64,000 bases of DNA from Desulfopila sp. IMCC35006 (GTDB taxonomy: Bacteria; Desulfobacterota; Desulfobulbia; Desulfobulbales; Desulfocapsaceae): NCBI RefSeq assembly GCF_005116645.1, contig NZ_SWCM01000012.1, positions 62,001 to 126,000 on the forward strand. Direction: 5' to 3'. The notes under the pieces were generated by a model. The model was not told the origin of the DNA. It saw nothing but the letters and a program-made list of their open reading frames with translations, and did no database searches. Shown one piece after another: positions 36,817 through 47,108 of the stretch (the stretch's first letter is position 1; each line of letters begins with the position of its first letter). The position numbers and the translations under genes are program-made.

Positions 36817-37411
36817 CGTCTCCCTTGCCGACGCGGAGAACTTCCGGAACGTCGCTGGTCAGATCGATAACGGACGATGGGTTGGGGAAGATAGGGCCGC
36901 CATCGACGATGAGTTCTATCCTGTTGCCAAGATATTCTTCAATGGCAAACGGTTCGCTAAGCAGCGTCTCATCGTCTTCCAGCTGAACGCTTGTATTGAC
37001 GATGGGATTGCCCAGGGTCTCAAGCAGAAGTCTACTGATTGGATGACTCGATACCCGGATGCCGACGGTCTTTTGCTTGGTGGCCATGATTTTTGGAACC
37101 AGTTTTGTGCCCGGCAGGACAATAGTATACGGGCCGGGCAGGTTCTTTTTCATGAGCCGGTAAGCAGTGTTTGACACGTGGGCATACTGGCTGATATCGG
37201 TCAGATCGCAGCACATGAAGGAGAAAGGCTTATCCTTTGGCCTTTTCTTTAGTTGTACCAGCTGCTTGATGGCTTTCTGGTTAAACAGGTCGCAACCGAT
37301 TCCGTAGCCGGTATCGGTGGGATAACAGATTATGGCGCCGTTTTTGAGCACTTTGACAACCTGTTCGATCAGACGGAGTTGCGGGTTTATCGGGTTGATT
37401 TCAAGCAGCAT
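36800..37411 (-). CDS. L-threonylcarbamoyladenylate synthase (YrdC/Sua5/YciO family)
   Basis: A 203-residue single-domain protein. The signature GAIICYPTDTGYGIGCD near residue 27, KRPKDKPFSFMCCD and the PGPYTIVLPGTKLVPK loop match YrdC/YciO. These enzymes make the threonylcarbamoyl-AMP used for t6A at position 37 of ANN-decoding tRNAs. The lack of a C-terminal Sua5 domain leaves YrdC or the less-characterised YciO branch; the KRP motif and overall style lean slightly to YciO. It converges on the IHF gene with a 17-bp overlap. Confidence 0.85.
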   Translation of the reverse strand: MLLEINPINPQLRLIEQVVKVLKNGAIICYPTDTGYGIGCDLFNQKAIKQLVQLKKRPKDKPFSFMCCDLTDISQYAHVSNTAYRLMKKNLPGPYTIVLPGTKLVPKIMATKQKTVGIRVSSHPISRLLLETLGNPIVNTSVQLEDDETLLSEPFAIEEYLGNRIELIVDGGPIFPNPSSVIDLTSDVPEVLRVGKGDVTPFR

Positions 37412-37560
37412 GTTATCGAGCTTTCCTTTGGCCGCAGAGACGGACCATTCGCATTCTTTTCGTGGCAGATCTTCGTTATACCAGCAGGCATCTTACAAAG
37501 TGACATTTTTTCTCATCCCGGTATACGTAATGAAAACCTCGATCTGTCGCTTTATACAGA

Positions 37561-37591
37561 TTAATTTCTCGCAAAAAAAACAAGAAATTAA
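37561..37591. other. AT-rich 9-bp inverted repeat in the YrdC-guaB gap
   Basis: TTAATTTCT (37561-37569) and AGAAATTAA (37583-37591) flank a 13-nt A-rich loop between the divergent YrdC-type gene and guaB. It could be an operator or promoter-proximal structure. I did not find a recognisable purine riboswitch or a clear promoter in 37412-37707. Confidence 0.4.
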
Positions 37592-37707
37592 TTTGTAAGG
37601 TACCAAAGATGCTTTACTGTGCTAACTTAAAAAATTAAAGCATAATGTGAATAAGAAAAGGTGGCAGAGGTATCCTTTTTTCATTCACGCCCTGACAAGG
37701 AGGGGAC

Positions 37708-39177
37708 ATGTTACCAGATCATATAGAAACCGCACTCACATTTGATGACTTACTGCTCGTTCCAGCCGCTTCCGAAGTTTTACCCAACGAAGTAAACCTC
37801 GAAACTCGACTTACCGACACCATCTCTCTCAAGATCCCCCTGGCCAGTTCAGCGATGGACACCGTTACCGAGCATCGAACAGCTATAGCGATGGCCCGCG
37901 ATGGTGGAATTGGCATAATTCATAAAAACATGACCATCGAGCAGCAGGCGATCGAGGTGGAACGGGTAAAAAAATCGGAATCCGGGATGATCATCGATCC
38001 GATTACCGTTACCCAGGATCAATCGGTTGGTGAAGTGCAGGAAATCATGAGTACCTATAAAATCTCCGGTCTGCCGGTCCTGCATGAAGGCAAACTGGTC
38101 GGGATTGTTACCAACCGTGACCTGCGCTTTGTGTCGGATGATGACCTGCGGGTCTCCGATGTCATGACTTCGAAAAATCTGGTGACTGCCAAGGTGGGCA
38201 TTGATCTGGAGCATTCGAAGGCCCTGCTGCACGAATTTCGCATAGAAAAACTGCTGGTGGTGGATGATCTGGGTGGCTTGAAGGGGCTTATCACCATCAA
38301 GGATCTGGAGAAAATTAAAAAGTATCCGCAAGCCGCTAAAGATAAATTCGGCCGTCTGCTGGTCGGTGCAGCGCTCGGCGTCGGTGAAAATATTGAAAGC
38401 CAGGCGGCGATGCTGATGAAGGCCGGAGTCGACGTGGTTGTTGTCGATTCCGCCCATGGCCATTCGCGAGGCGTGCTGCGAGCCGTTGCCCGAGTGAAAG
38501 CAGCTTTTCCGCATCTTTCGGTTATTGCAGGCAATGTTGCAACGGGAGAGGGGACGGAAGACCTGATCAAGGCCGGGGCGAATGGTGTTAAAGTCGGTAT
38601 CGGTCCAGGTTCTATCTGCACCACCCGCGTCGTTGCCGGAGTCGGCGTTCCACAGATGACCGCTTTGCAAAAGTGCGTCAAGGTAGCCAATAAATATAAC
38701 ATCCCGATAATTGCCGATGGCGGTATAAAATATTCCGGTGACCTGGCCAAGGCTATCGGGGCTGGTGCCAGTACCGTCATGCTCGGCAGCCTTTTTGCCG
38801 GTACCGATGAAACACCAGGGGACACTTTCCTCTATCAGGGACGGACGTACAAGGGGTATCGGGGCATGGGATCGCTGGGGGCAATGAGTCAGAATCAGGG
38901 TTCCGCCGACCGTTACTTCCAATCGGAAGTATCCGCCACGTCAAAACTGGTTCCGGAGGGAATCGAAGGGAAGGTTCCCTATCGTGGACCGCTGTCGACG
39001 GTTATCTATCAGATGATCGGCGGGCTTCGATCGGGCATGGGGTATGTCGGCGCCGCGACCATTGCCGAGTTGCAGCAGAAGGCCCAGTTTGTCCGGATTT
39101 CTCCGGCGGGCCTGCGAGAATCCCATGTGCATGATGTCATAATTACCAAGGAAGCGCCGAATTACCGAAGTGCATAA
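37708..39177 (+). CDS. guaB: IMP dehydrogenase
   Basis: A 489-residue enzyme that oxidises IMP to XMP with NAD+, the committed step of GMP synthesis. The TIM barrel is interrupted by a CBS pair (about residues 95-205: [18 protein letters not shown] and [19 protein letters not shown]). The catalytic cysteine is in [18 protein letters not shown] (about 305), and the flap has [13 protein letters not shown]. The ATG has the strong ribosome site AAGGAGGGGAC. guaA follows on the same strand after about 200 bp. Confidence 0.97.
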   Translation: MLPDHIETALTFDDLLLVPAASEVLPNEVNLETRLTDTISLKIPLASSAMDTVTEHRTAIAMARDGGIGIIHKNMTIEQQAIEVERVKKSESGMIIDPITVTQDQSVGEVQEIMSTYKISGLPVLHEGKLVGIVTNRDLRFVSDDDLRVSDVMTSKNLVTAKVGIDLEHSKALLHEFRIEKLLVVDDLGGLKGLITIKDLEKIKKYPQAAKDKFGRLLVGAALGVGENIESQAAMLMKAGVDVVVVDSAHGHSRGVLRAVARVKAAFPHLSVIAGNVATGEGTEDLIKAGANGVKVGIGPGSICTTRVVAGVGVPQMTALQKCVKVANKYNIPIIADGGIKYSGDLAKAIGAGASTVMLGSLFAGTDETPGDTFLYQGRTYKGYRGMGSLGAMSQNQGSADRYFQSEVSATSKLVPEGIEGKVPYRGPLSTVIYQMIGGLRSGMGYVGAATIAELQQKAQFVRISPAGLRESHVHDVIITKEAPNYRSA

Positions 39178-39373
39178 CTGAAGGCGATGTAAAAACTGCC
39201 CCCAAGGCATAGGGCAATATTTCTCTGCGTTGTAGCGGGTCTGCAGGACATGCTTTGTGGGGGTACGTCTGGCATAACAAGCGTTGCCCGGCCACGCTTG
39301 ACGTATCGTTTTTGCGGATGCATCACATTGATACATGATTGGCAATATTATTGAGGAGAAGACAGGAGAATCC

Positions 39374-40924
39374 ATGGATATTCATAGCGAAAAAATTATC
39401 ATCCTTGATTTCGGGTCGCAGACCACCCAACTGATCGCCAGACGAATCAGGGAGCAAAAGGTGTATAGTGAAATTCATCCTTTCTCCATATCCCTGGATA
39501 AGCTTAAAGCGCTGCGCCCATCGGGAATTGTCCTGTCCGGCGGTCCCTGCTCCGTCTATGATGCAGATGCCCCCCATTCCGACGCCGGGCTCTTTGAACT
39601 CGGTATTCCGGTGCTCGGCATCTGTTACGGAGCCCAGTTGATGTTGCAGCAGTTGGGCGGCAAAGTTGAAACCGCAGAAAAACGCGAGTTTGGCAAGGCG
39701 GAACTGACGGTCAAAGATACTACCGGACTTTTTGCCGGGCTGGAAATAAATGGGATGAAGCACCAGGTCTGGATGAGCCATGGCGATCGTGTCGAGGTTA
39801 TTCCCGAGGGGTTTATGGCGACTGCAGTCAGCGAAAATTCGCCGTTTGCAGCACTGCGGCATAAAGTTCAGCCATTTTTTGGTGTCCAGTTTCATCCCGA
39901 GGTGGCACATACCCTTATTGGCACCGATGTCTTGCGTAATTTTATCTTCGGTATCTGCAACTGTCGGCCAGAATGGACGATGCACTCGTTCATAGAACAA
40001 AATGTTCAGGTTATTCGCGAGAAAATAGGCAAAGACAATGTTATCTGCGCTCTCTCGGGTGGTGTCGACAGCTCGGTGGTGGCGGCGATCATTCATCGGG
40101 CGGTAGGCGATCAACTGACCTGTATCTATGTGAATAACGGCTTGATGCGCACCGGTGAAACCGGATCGATTCTGCGCTTTTTTAAAGAAAAAAGCAAGCT
40201 GAAGGTCATTGATATCGATGCAACGGATTACTTTCTCGGTGAGCTTGCCGGAGTAGAGGACCCGGAGATTAAACGGAAGCGAATCGGTCTTGGGTTCATC
40301 AAAATATTTGAGGAAGAGGCCAAAAAAATAGGCCAGGTGAAGTATCTCGCCCAGGGGACACTCTACCCTGACGTCATTGAATCGGTTAGTTTTCGAGGCG
40401 AAGCGCCGATCAAATCCCATCACAATGTGGGTGGTCTGCCGGACATTATGCAGCTCGATCTTATTGAACCCCTGCGTGAACTGTTCAAGGATGAAGTCCG
40501 TGAGCTCGGTCTGGAACTGGGGCTGCCGGAGGAGGCGATCTATCGGCAGCCTTTCCCGGGACCAGGGCTTGGCATCAGGATCATGGGGGAGGTGACGGCC
40601 GAACGGTTGCGTATTCTGCGGCAGGCCGATGTGATCGTGCTCGAAGAGATGCGCAAAGCCGGCTGGTACCGGAAGGTATGGCAATCCTTTGCCGTGCTTC
40701 TGCCAATTCAGACGGTAGGTGTTATGGGCGATGGCCGGACCTATGAACATGTCATCGCCATCCGTGCCGTTGATTCACGTGATGCCATGACTGCCGACTG
40801 GACCAGATTGCCGTATGAAATATTGAGTGAAATCTCCAGCCGCATTATCAATGAGGTACGGGGCGTCAACAGGGTTGTTTATGATATTTCCTCCAAGCCG
40901 CCGGCCACTATTGAGTGGGAATAA
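39374..40924 (+). CDS. guaA: GMP synthase (glutamine-hydrolysing)
   Basis: A 516-residue two-domain enzyme converting XMP to GMP. The class I glutaminase domain has the nucleophile in GICYGAQLM and the catalytic His/Glu in VQFHPEVAHT. The synthetase domain has the PP-loop CALSGGVDSSVVAAI, and the C-terminal dimerisation domain contains RQPFPGPGLGIRI and ends in PPATIEWE, the usual terminus. The start was set at ATG 39374, just after GACAGGAGAA, rather than 39 bp upstream. The 39178-39373 gap holds an AAGCGT/ACGCTT stem near 39280-39305, possibly an attenuator. Confidence 0.97.
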   Translation: MDIHSEKIIILDFGSQTTQLIARRIREQKVYSEIHPFSISLDKLKALRPSGIVLSGGPCSVYDADAPHSDAGLFELGIPVLGICYGAQLMLQQLGGKVETAEKREFGKAELTVKDTTGLFAGLEINGMKHQVWMSHGDRVEVIPEGFMATAVSENSPFAALRHKVQPFFGVQFHPEVAHTLIGTDVLRNFIFGICNCRPEWTMHSFIEQNVQVIREKIGKDNVICALSGGVDSSVVAAIIHRAVGDQLTCIYVNNGLMRTGETGSILRFFKEKSKLKVIDIDATDYFLGELAGVEDPEIKRKRIGLGFIKIFEEEAKKIGQVKYLAQGTLYPDVIESVSFRGEAPIKSHHNVGGLPDIMQLDLIEPLRELFKDEVRELGLELGLPEEAIYRQPFPGPGLGIRIMGEVTAERLRILRQADVIVLEEMRKAGWYRKVWQSFAVLLPIQTVGVMGDGRTYEHVIAIRAVDSRDAMTADWTRLPYEILSEISSRIINEVRGVNRVVYDISSKPPATIEWE

Positions 40925-41016
40925 TAGGTAGTCTTTTATGTAACCATCTCAAATTCGAGGTTTTTACCAACTCGTAACGAGTTTATCCTGATTGGTGGGT
41001 TGATAGACGTGACAAT

Positions 41017-41772
41017 ATGCTGAAAAGCGGAATTTATGTAGACGCGGAAAATATCCGAATGTGTGGTGGGTACGGCATGCGCTACGATGTGCTGGCCGAG
41101 CTCGGCAGCGTTGGCAACTCGACGCTGCTCCGGGCCAACTCCTATCTTGCCGAAGATCGGGAACGGACCAAGGACGACCCGGAGTATCGCCAAAAACTCT
41201 ATCGATATCATAGTGTTATTCGTCAGTGTGGCTTCAAGGTCATCAAAAAATATGTCAAACACTTTGTTGATGACGAAGGTATTCTCACCACCAAGGCCAA
41301 TGCCGATATGGATCTGGCCATTGACGCCCTGCTCCAGGCGAGAAACCTTGATCGGATCATCTTGCTTACCGGCGATGGTGATTTTATTCGTCTGGTTCTT
41401 GCCCTGCAGAATATGGGCTGTCGGGTGGAAGTGATTGGTTTTAATCATGTCAGCAATGATTTGAAAGAGGCTGCCGATAACTTTCTGTCAGGTTTTCTGA
41501 TCCCCGGCCTTTTACCGATTATCGGGGAGAACAGGCAGCGAGGGATTCCGATCAATTATAATGCGGACAGGGGATTTGGCTTTATGCGTTATTATCGCCT
41601 TTCGTCGGAAGGCCTTTTGCCGCAGTCGGTTTTTTTTCATTGTTCAAAGGCTCAGGATATCAACGATTCGCTGTTTCTTGATTCGGCGAATATCTTTGAA
41701 TTCACCATCGTCAAGAATCCGGACAACAGCGGTCGGACTGAAGCCTGGGATATTCAATCTATTGATGCATGA
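41017..41772 (+). CDS. NYN-domain nuclease fused to a cold-shock-like domain
   Basis: A 251-residue protein. Residues 1-165 are a NYN/LabA (DUF88) PIN-like domain with the acidic metal site: GIYVDAENIRMCGG, NADMDLAIDALLQ and LLTGDGDFIRLV. Residues about 175-251 read like a cold-shock domain: an RNP1-like RGFGFMRY, an RNP2-like SVFFHCS and a final TEAWDIQSI strand. This predicts an RNA-binding endoribonuclease. It overlaps the next gene by 4 bp (ATGA). The fusion is the interesting part: the CSD would supply substrate binding. A weak ribosome site precedes the ATG. Confidence 0.78.
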   Translation: MLKSGIYVDAENIRMCGGYGMRYDVLAELGSVGNSTLLRANSYLAEDRERTKDDPEYRQKLYRYHSVIRQCGFKVIKKYVKHFVDDEGILTTKANADMDLAIDALLQARNLDRIILLTGDGDFIRLVLALQNMGCRVEVIGFNHVSNDLKEAADNFLSGFLIPGLLPIIGENRQRGIPINYNADRGFGFMRYYRLSSEGLLPQSVFFHCSKAQDINDSLFLDSANIFEFTIVKNPDNSGRTEAWDIQSIDA

Positions 41773-42890
41773 CGGCGCATCGAATTGTCTCGCCGCCGGC
41801 TTTTATGAAAAAATTTTATGCCCCCGACGTACTTGACGCATTTTGCCAGGACCCATCCACCTGCAAGGTAACGGTTCTTGGTTCCGGCAATATTAACGAT
41901 ACCTACCTGGTTCAGGCCGGTTCCCAATCCTTTGTTCTGCAGAGAATCAACAGCGACGTGTTCAAGGAACCGCTGCGAGTCATCAATAATTTTCAAAAAG
42001 TCAGCAACCACCTCCTTCAATACAACAACAGGGCCGGACGACAATTACAGGTGGCCGAACCGGTGCTGACTACCGAAAACTGCTTATATTACCGTGACGA
42101 TTCCGGCTCTTTCTGGCGAGCCCAGACGTATATCAAGCATAAAAATTATCGGGTTCTGACCAGTTCCGGGCAGGCGCGTCAGGTCGGCCGGGTACTGGCT
42201 TCTTTTCATCGCCGTATCAGCGAGTTAGATGTCCAGGGGCTGCATGACCCTCTGCCGGGCTTTCATTACCTGCCAGGTTATCTGCAAGAGTATGACAACG
42301 AGATGCTCAAGAGACCGACCGGCGCCGTTGCAGCCGGTGAAGTTCAGGCATGTATGGCAGCTGTTGAACGGTATCGCCTGCAGGCAGCAACTCTCGAAAA
42401 CGCTAAAAACAGTGGTATTCTTACTCTCCAGCCAATCCATGGCGATCCGAAAGTAGATAACTTCGTCTTTAATGATCAAGGTGATGTGGATGGTCTGATC
42501 GATCTTGATACTGTGGCCATGGGCCTTGTGCATTACGATCTGGGAGATTGCCTGCGTTCCTGTTGCAACCGGTCAGGAGAAACGGGGACAGATGATGTCG
42601 TGGACCTGTTTGACATGACGTTCTGCCGGGCGCTGCTTGACGGCTATTTTTCCGGTTCCGCACCGCTGCTGACAAAAGAACAGTGCAACTATGTTTTTGA
42701 TGGAGTGTTGCTGATCTGTTTTGAACTGGGCCTCCGTTTTTTTACCGATCATCTGCGCGGCAACCTTTATTTCAAAGTGCAGCAGGACGGCGACAATCTC
42801 TTTAAAGCTCTCCGGCAGTTCCGACTGGCCGATGCTATCGCTGAACGGGAATTGGAGATCCGGAAGATGGTGTTGGATTGTGGGCACTGA
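41769..42890 (+). CDS. Phosphotransferase-family small-molecule kinase
   Basis: A 373-residue protein of the aminoglycoside-phosphotransferase/choline-kinase fold. The nucleotide loop is VTVLGSGNINDTYLVQ (about residue 35). The catalytic Brenner-type motif is LQPIHGDPKVDNFVFN (about 217), and the metal-binding IDLDTVAMGLVHYDLGDCLRS follows. The pattern resembles N-acetylhexosamine kinases and homoserine-kinase-like proteins more than antibiotic resistance enzymes. It starts inside the stop of the NYN gene (ATGA), so the two are coupled; an internal ATG at 41805 is an alternative start. The substrate is unknown. Confidence 0.75.
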   Translation: MTAHRIVSPPAFMKKFYAPDVLDAFCQDPSTCKVTVLGSGNINDTYLVQAGSQSFVLQRINSDVFKEPLRVINNFQKVSNHLLQYNNRAGRQLQVAEPVLTTENCLYYRDDSGSFWRAQTYIKHKNYRVLTSSGQARQVGRVLASFHRRISELDVQGLHDPLPGFHYLPGYLQEYDNEMLKRPTGAVAAGEVQACMAAVERYRLQAATLENAKNSGILTLQPIHGDPKVDNFVFNDQGDVDGLIDLDTVAMGLVHYDLGDCLRSCCNRSGETGTDDVVDLFDMTFCRALLDGYFSGSAPLLTKEQCNYVFDGVLLICFELGLRFFTDHLRGNLYFKVQQDGDNLFKALRQFRLADAIAERELEIRKMVLDCGH

Positions 42891-42912
42891 CAGGCGATTG
42901 AATGAGCCGGGG

Positions 42913-43100
42913 ATGATTAATAGCAAGCCACTAATCCCGCCCAAAAGCGTTGCGGGATTATTTTCAAGGCCCCTTGAGGGTACTCAGTTCAGTACTCGCT
43001 TGACGGGTACTCTCTTCAGTACTCGCTTGACGGGTATAAGTTCCTTCACGAAAAACTTCTCTTCTAAAGAGCACAAGAGAAGTTTTTCTAAGTCACTAAG
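42913..43100 (-). repeat. Modular palindromic repeat, copy D, abutting the PilZ-protein stop
   Basis: Read on the minus strand from the stop of the PilZ protein: the head CTTAGTGACTTAG, a perfect 14-bp hairpin with a third distinct sequence (43088-43075 with 43063-43050, loop of 11), the flank GTGAAGGAACTTAT, two copies of ACCCGTCAAGCGAGTACTGA, GAGTACCCTCAAGGGGC, the GC palindrome ATCCCGC/GCGGGAT and the tail TAGTGGCTTGCTATTAATCAT. The parts occur in the same order as in copies B and C. Confidence 0.9.
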
Positions 43101-43102
43101 CC

Positions 43103-44467
43103 CTATCCCATGCTTTCGATTGAATAGAGATACTGGCCGATGGTATCGGCCAGGTGCGGCTGGAGATTGACAAATTCGATGCCGATGCGGGTTTCGGCAG
43201 GGTCGATCTGCATATTTCTGACCGTGCCGTTGATCTGCTGTTCTTCTTTTATTCCCGGCAGCAGGCAGCGGAGGAGAATGGAGGTATTCAGGTCGATCTG
43301 CGGCAGAGGGATGCCGTTTTTATGTTTGATCAGATACAGTCCGCCGGTTGAACTCAGATCGACAAGGTTCCCATAAAGCTCCGGTTGTTGATGGATATGA
43401 AAGGTGCTGGGGATAAAAATTGAACTCCTCTTGGCTTTTCGCAGCTCATGATAGTGAATCGCCCCTGGATATTCCAAAAAGAGGAGCTGGGAGGGGGAAT
43501 CGACCGCCTTGAGGAGTTGCGACTTGAACATCCATACCCGTCCTTTATGGACATATTTAATGACAATCCTTTGTTTTCCGCCGACCAGATCCTCCATATC
43601 GGACGAGGGCTGAGGATTGGTGGCAATCAGATAATTTTCCTGGAGCATGCCGACCATGACACTTTCAAACAGGGAGTCCAGGTGCGGAAATTCCAGCTGG
43701 AGCCGGGATCCGATCTCCAGAGGAATGCGCTTGCCGAGGGTTGACAGGTGTTGCAAGGGCAGTTGCAGCCTGTTTGCTGAAGACGCTTTGCTGTGCACCT
43801 TATTCCTTTCGCCGCCAAGACGAAAGGCTTCCATGATGATGGAAATCAGCGGTTTGTTAATCTGTCTCTTTCGCTGGCCGTTGAAGTAGCGTATTCTGAT
43901 GACGGTTTCCTGCCAAGACAGGATGAGGTGTGCTGCCGCCTCCCCGGTGAAGTGTTTGGTTTCTGCACCGATCAGGGCGCCCTCCTTGACATAGAGGTGG
44001 CCGGTGTCATGCTGGCGATTGACCTGGAGAGTGCAGGTCTTTTCCTCAGTCTCGAGCATTTGCAGCAGACTATGGATGGGAATGCCTTTAACCGTTCCGC
44101 TGGTTGCCGAGTCGAGCAGTTCCCCGGCATGCATGAGCAGATTCGAAGTGTTAACCGGTTTTTCGAGACAGTGACTGGCCCCGCGCCGCATGGCTTCTTC
44201 CGGGATGTAGCCATCGTCTCTGGATAAGGCAATGCAGGGAATATAGGGAAACGTATGGGTGAGCAGTGAAAAATCTTCCAGGGAGCTGCTTTTCGGCAGG
44301 GAGAGGTCGCAGACGACCAGATCGACCTGCTGTTGAGACATGATTGTTATGGCTGCTCGTTCTTCTCTTGCGGTCAGGACGTTGATTTCTTGTTGCCAAT
44401 GCTCAAAAAGACCGACCAGCGCCTTGAGTTCGACAGCTTCATTTTCGATGATGACGACGGTTTTCAT
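43103..44467 (-). CDS. Response-regulator receiver fused to DUF4388 and PilZ domains
   Basis: A 454-residue cytoplasmic signalling protein. The receiver (1-125) has the acidic start VVIIENEAVELKALVG, the phospho-acceptor in LVVCDLSLPKSSS and the Lys in CLEKPVN. Residues about 133-205 are a DUF4388 domain (GTVKGIPIHSLLQMLETEEKT in part). The C-terminal part has a YcgR-like domain and a PilZ domain with RKAKR and DLSSTGG, matching the RxxxR and D/NxSxxG residues that bind cyclic di-GMP. It probably joins phosphorelay and c-di-GMP input for motility or surface behaviour. No kinase is adjacent. Repeat copy D starts right after the stop. Confidence 0.85.
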   Translation of the reverse strand: MKTVVIIENEAVELKALVGLFEHWQQEINVLTAREERAAITIMSQQQVDLVVCDLSLPKSSSLEDFSLLTHTFPYIPCIALSRDDGYIPEEAMRRGASHCLEKPVNTSNLLMHAGELLDSATSGTVKGIPIHSLLQMLETEEKTCTLQVNRQHDTGHLYVKEGALIGAETKHFTGEAAAHLILSWQETVIRIRYFNGQRKRQINKPLISIIMEAFRLGGERNKVHSKASSANRLQLPLQHLSTLGKRIPLEIGSRLQLEFPHLDSLFESVMVGMLQENYLIATNPQPSSDMEDLVGGKQRIVIKYVHKGRVWMFKSQLLKAVDSPSQLLFLEYPGAIHYHELRKAKRSSIFIPSTFHIHQQPELYGNLVDLSSTGGLYLIKHKNGIPLPQIDLNTSILLRCLLPGIKEEQQINGTVRNMQIDPAETRIGIEFVNLQPHLADTIGQYLYSIESMG

Positions 44468-44611
44468 GATAATGGGGTTCTGAGTTGAAGTCGGATGTAG
44501 AGGGCGTTATTCTTTTCACGGCTTCTCTTAGTATGCAGAAAATTCTACGTAAAAGCAAAGATCTTGGTAACTATTCAGATATATGCAGGAATCCTTCAGA
44601 ACCACGGGCAC

Positions 44612-45806
<1,195 letters not shown>

Positions 45807-45899
45807 TTACCATGCACACAGTTTTATGATTATATATGTAAGTGATGTGCCATTGAACACATTTTTACATATCCACGTTACTTTTTTGGAGGATTTATT

Positions 45900-46259
45900 A
45901 TGACAGGAATTGCTTATGCGGCTGCCCCTGCTGCTGGCGGCAGTATGGGTGCCGGAGGATTTGCCTCATTTATCCCGCTTATTCTGATCTTTGTTGTCTT
46001 TTACTTTTTGCTGATCAGGCCACAGCAGAAGCAGGCAAAACTGCATCAGGCCTTCCTCAATGATTTGAAAAAAGGCCAGAAAGTAGTCACTAAAGGCGGT
46101 TTGCACGGCGTTATACTCGCAGTGGCGGATACGGTCATTACCCTGGAAATCGCTAAAGATATTTCCGTGAAGGTTTCCCGGGATGCGATCGGTGGCTCGC
46201 TCAATAAAGATGGCGGTACTGCCCCGGTCAAAAAAGATCTGAAAAGCTCCGGTGGTTGA
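45900..46259 (+). CDS. yajC: Sec translocase accessory subunit YajC
   Basis: A 119-residue protein with a short Gly/Ala-rich start, one transmembrane helix (FIPLILIFVVFYFLLIRP, residues 22-39) and the YajC signature RPQQKQAKLHQAFLNDLKKGQKVVTKGGLHG. A longer Lys-rich tail ends in KKDLKSSGG. It associates with SecDF-YidC in the inner membrane. The ATG is preceded by TTGGAGGATTT. secD/secF would be expected downstream but RNase H follows instead. Confidence 0.94.
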   Translation: MTGIAYAAAPAAGGSMGAGGFASFIPLILIFVVFYFLLIRPQQKQAKLHQAFLNDLKKGQKVVTKGGLHGVILAVADTVITLEIAKDISVKVSRDAIGGSLNKDGGTAPVKKDLKSSGG

Positions 46260-46308
46260 GGAATTAAAGGCTGCTGATATCCTCACAGGTTGTGGAGAAA
46301 GATTAAAA

Positions 46309-46350
46309 AGCCGGATTGCCCAGGAGGGTGATTCGGCTTCTTCTATTTAT
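46309..46350 (+). terminator. Probable terminator of tgt-yajC
   Basis: AAGCCG (46309-46314) pairs with CGGCTT (46334-46339), with an inner GCCC/GGGT pairing, followed by a pyrimidine-rich CTTCTATTTATT. It lies about 50 bp after the yajC stop. The T-tract is imperfect. Confidence 0.5.
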
Positions 46351-46370
46351 TGAGTTCGTGAGAAACAGGT

Positions 46371-47081
46371 ATGGCAGGGAAAAAATACTATGCAGTGGCT
46401 GTAGGTCGCAGCACGGGGATATATACCGACTGGGCGACTGCAGAAAAACAGGTCAAAGGCTTTGCTGCGGCAAAATTTAAAAGTTTCCCAACCAGGGCGG
46501 AAGCCGAAGCATGGCTGGCAAACCCCGTCTATCAGAAAAAAGAGCGGCCCGGTGAAAGTCGGCAGGAACCTTACGCCAAACCGGCTCCACAGCCCTGTGA
46601 CCCTGAGGCCATTATAGTTTATACCGATGGAGGCAGCATCAATAACCCCGGTCCCGGCGGCTATGGGGTTGTCATTGAAACCGACGGTACGCGGCGGGAG
46701 CTCTCCGGTGGTTTTCGACATACCACCAACAATCGGATGGAAATGATGGCGGCCATCGTTGCCTTGCGGGAACTGCGGAGATGCGGGAAAAAAATCATTC
46801 TCTTCTCCGATTCAAGCTATCTGGTAAACGGCATAAAAAAAGGCTGGGCGAAGAAATGGCGGACTAGGGGGTGGCAAAAAAGTGACGGACAGCCGGTGTT
46901 GAATATTGATCTCTGGCGGGAGCTGCTTGACCTGCTGGAGGGCGTCGATGTCAGTTTTAACTGGGTGAAGGGACATGCCGGCAACGAGCTTAATGAGCGC
47001 TGTGACCGACTGGCTGTAGCCGCCGCCCGGCAGAGCGATATGGTGACGGATGTGGTCTATGAAGCGGCGATGGCGTCGTAA
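46371..47081 (+). CDS. rnhA: Ribonuclease HI with N-terminal hybrid-binding domain
   Basis: A 236-residue protein. Residues 1-50 are the RNase H1 N-terminal (viroplasmin-like) hybrid-binding domain (KKYYAVAVGRSTGIYTDWAT and AEAEAWLANP). After a Pro/Lys linker the catalytic domain (about 80-225) has all four acidic residues in YTDGGSINNPG (Asp), NRMEMMAA (Glu), LFSDSSYLVNGI (Asp) and NERCDRLA (Asp), with WVKGHAGNE as the His motif. It cuts RNA in RNA-DNA hybrids. The two-domain form is typical of eukaryotic RNase H1 and some bacteria such as Bacillus and deltaproteobacteria. Confidence 0.95.
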   Translation: MAGKKYYAVAVGRSTGIYTDWATAEKQVKGFAAAKFKSFPTRAEAEAWLANPVYQKKERPGESRQEPYAKPAPQPCDPEAIIVYTDGGSINNPGPGGYGVVIETDGTRRELSGGFRHTTNNRMEMMAAIVALRELRRCGKKIILFSDSSYLVNGIKKGWAKKWRTRGWQKSDGQPVLNIDLWRELLDLLEGVDVSFNWVKGHAGNELNERCDRLAVAAARQSDMVTDVVYEAAMAS

Positions 47082-47108
47082 AATTAATGCTCAGCGGCGT
47101 GTAAAATT

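Noticed and set aside
39178-39373. Purine riboswitch before guaA
   Set aside because: Stems are present but I could not fit the conserved purine riboswitch core, so no call was made.
39323-40750. Long minus-strand reading frame opposite guaA
   Set aside because: Antisense shadow of guaA; no motifs and no ribosome site.
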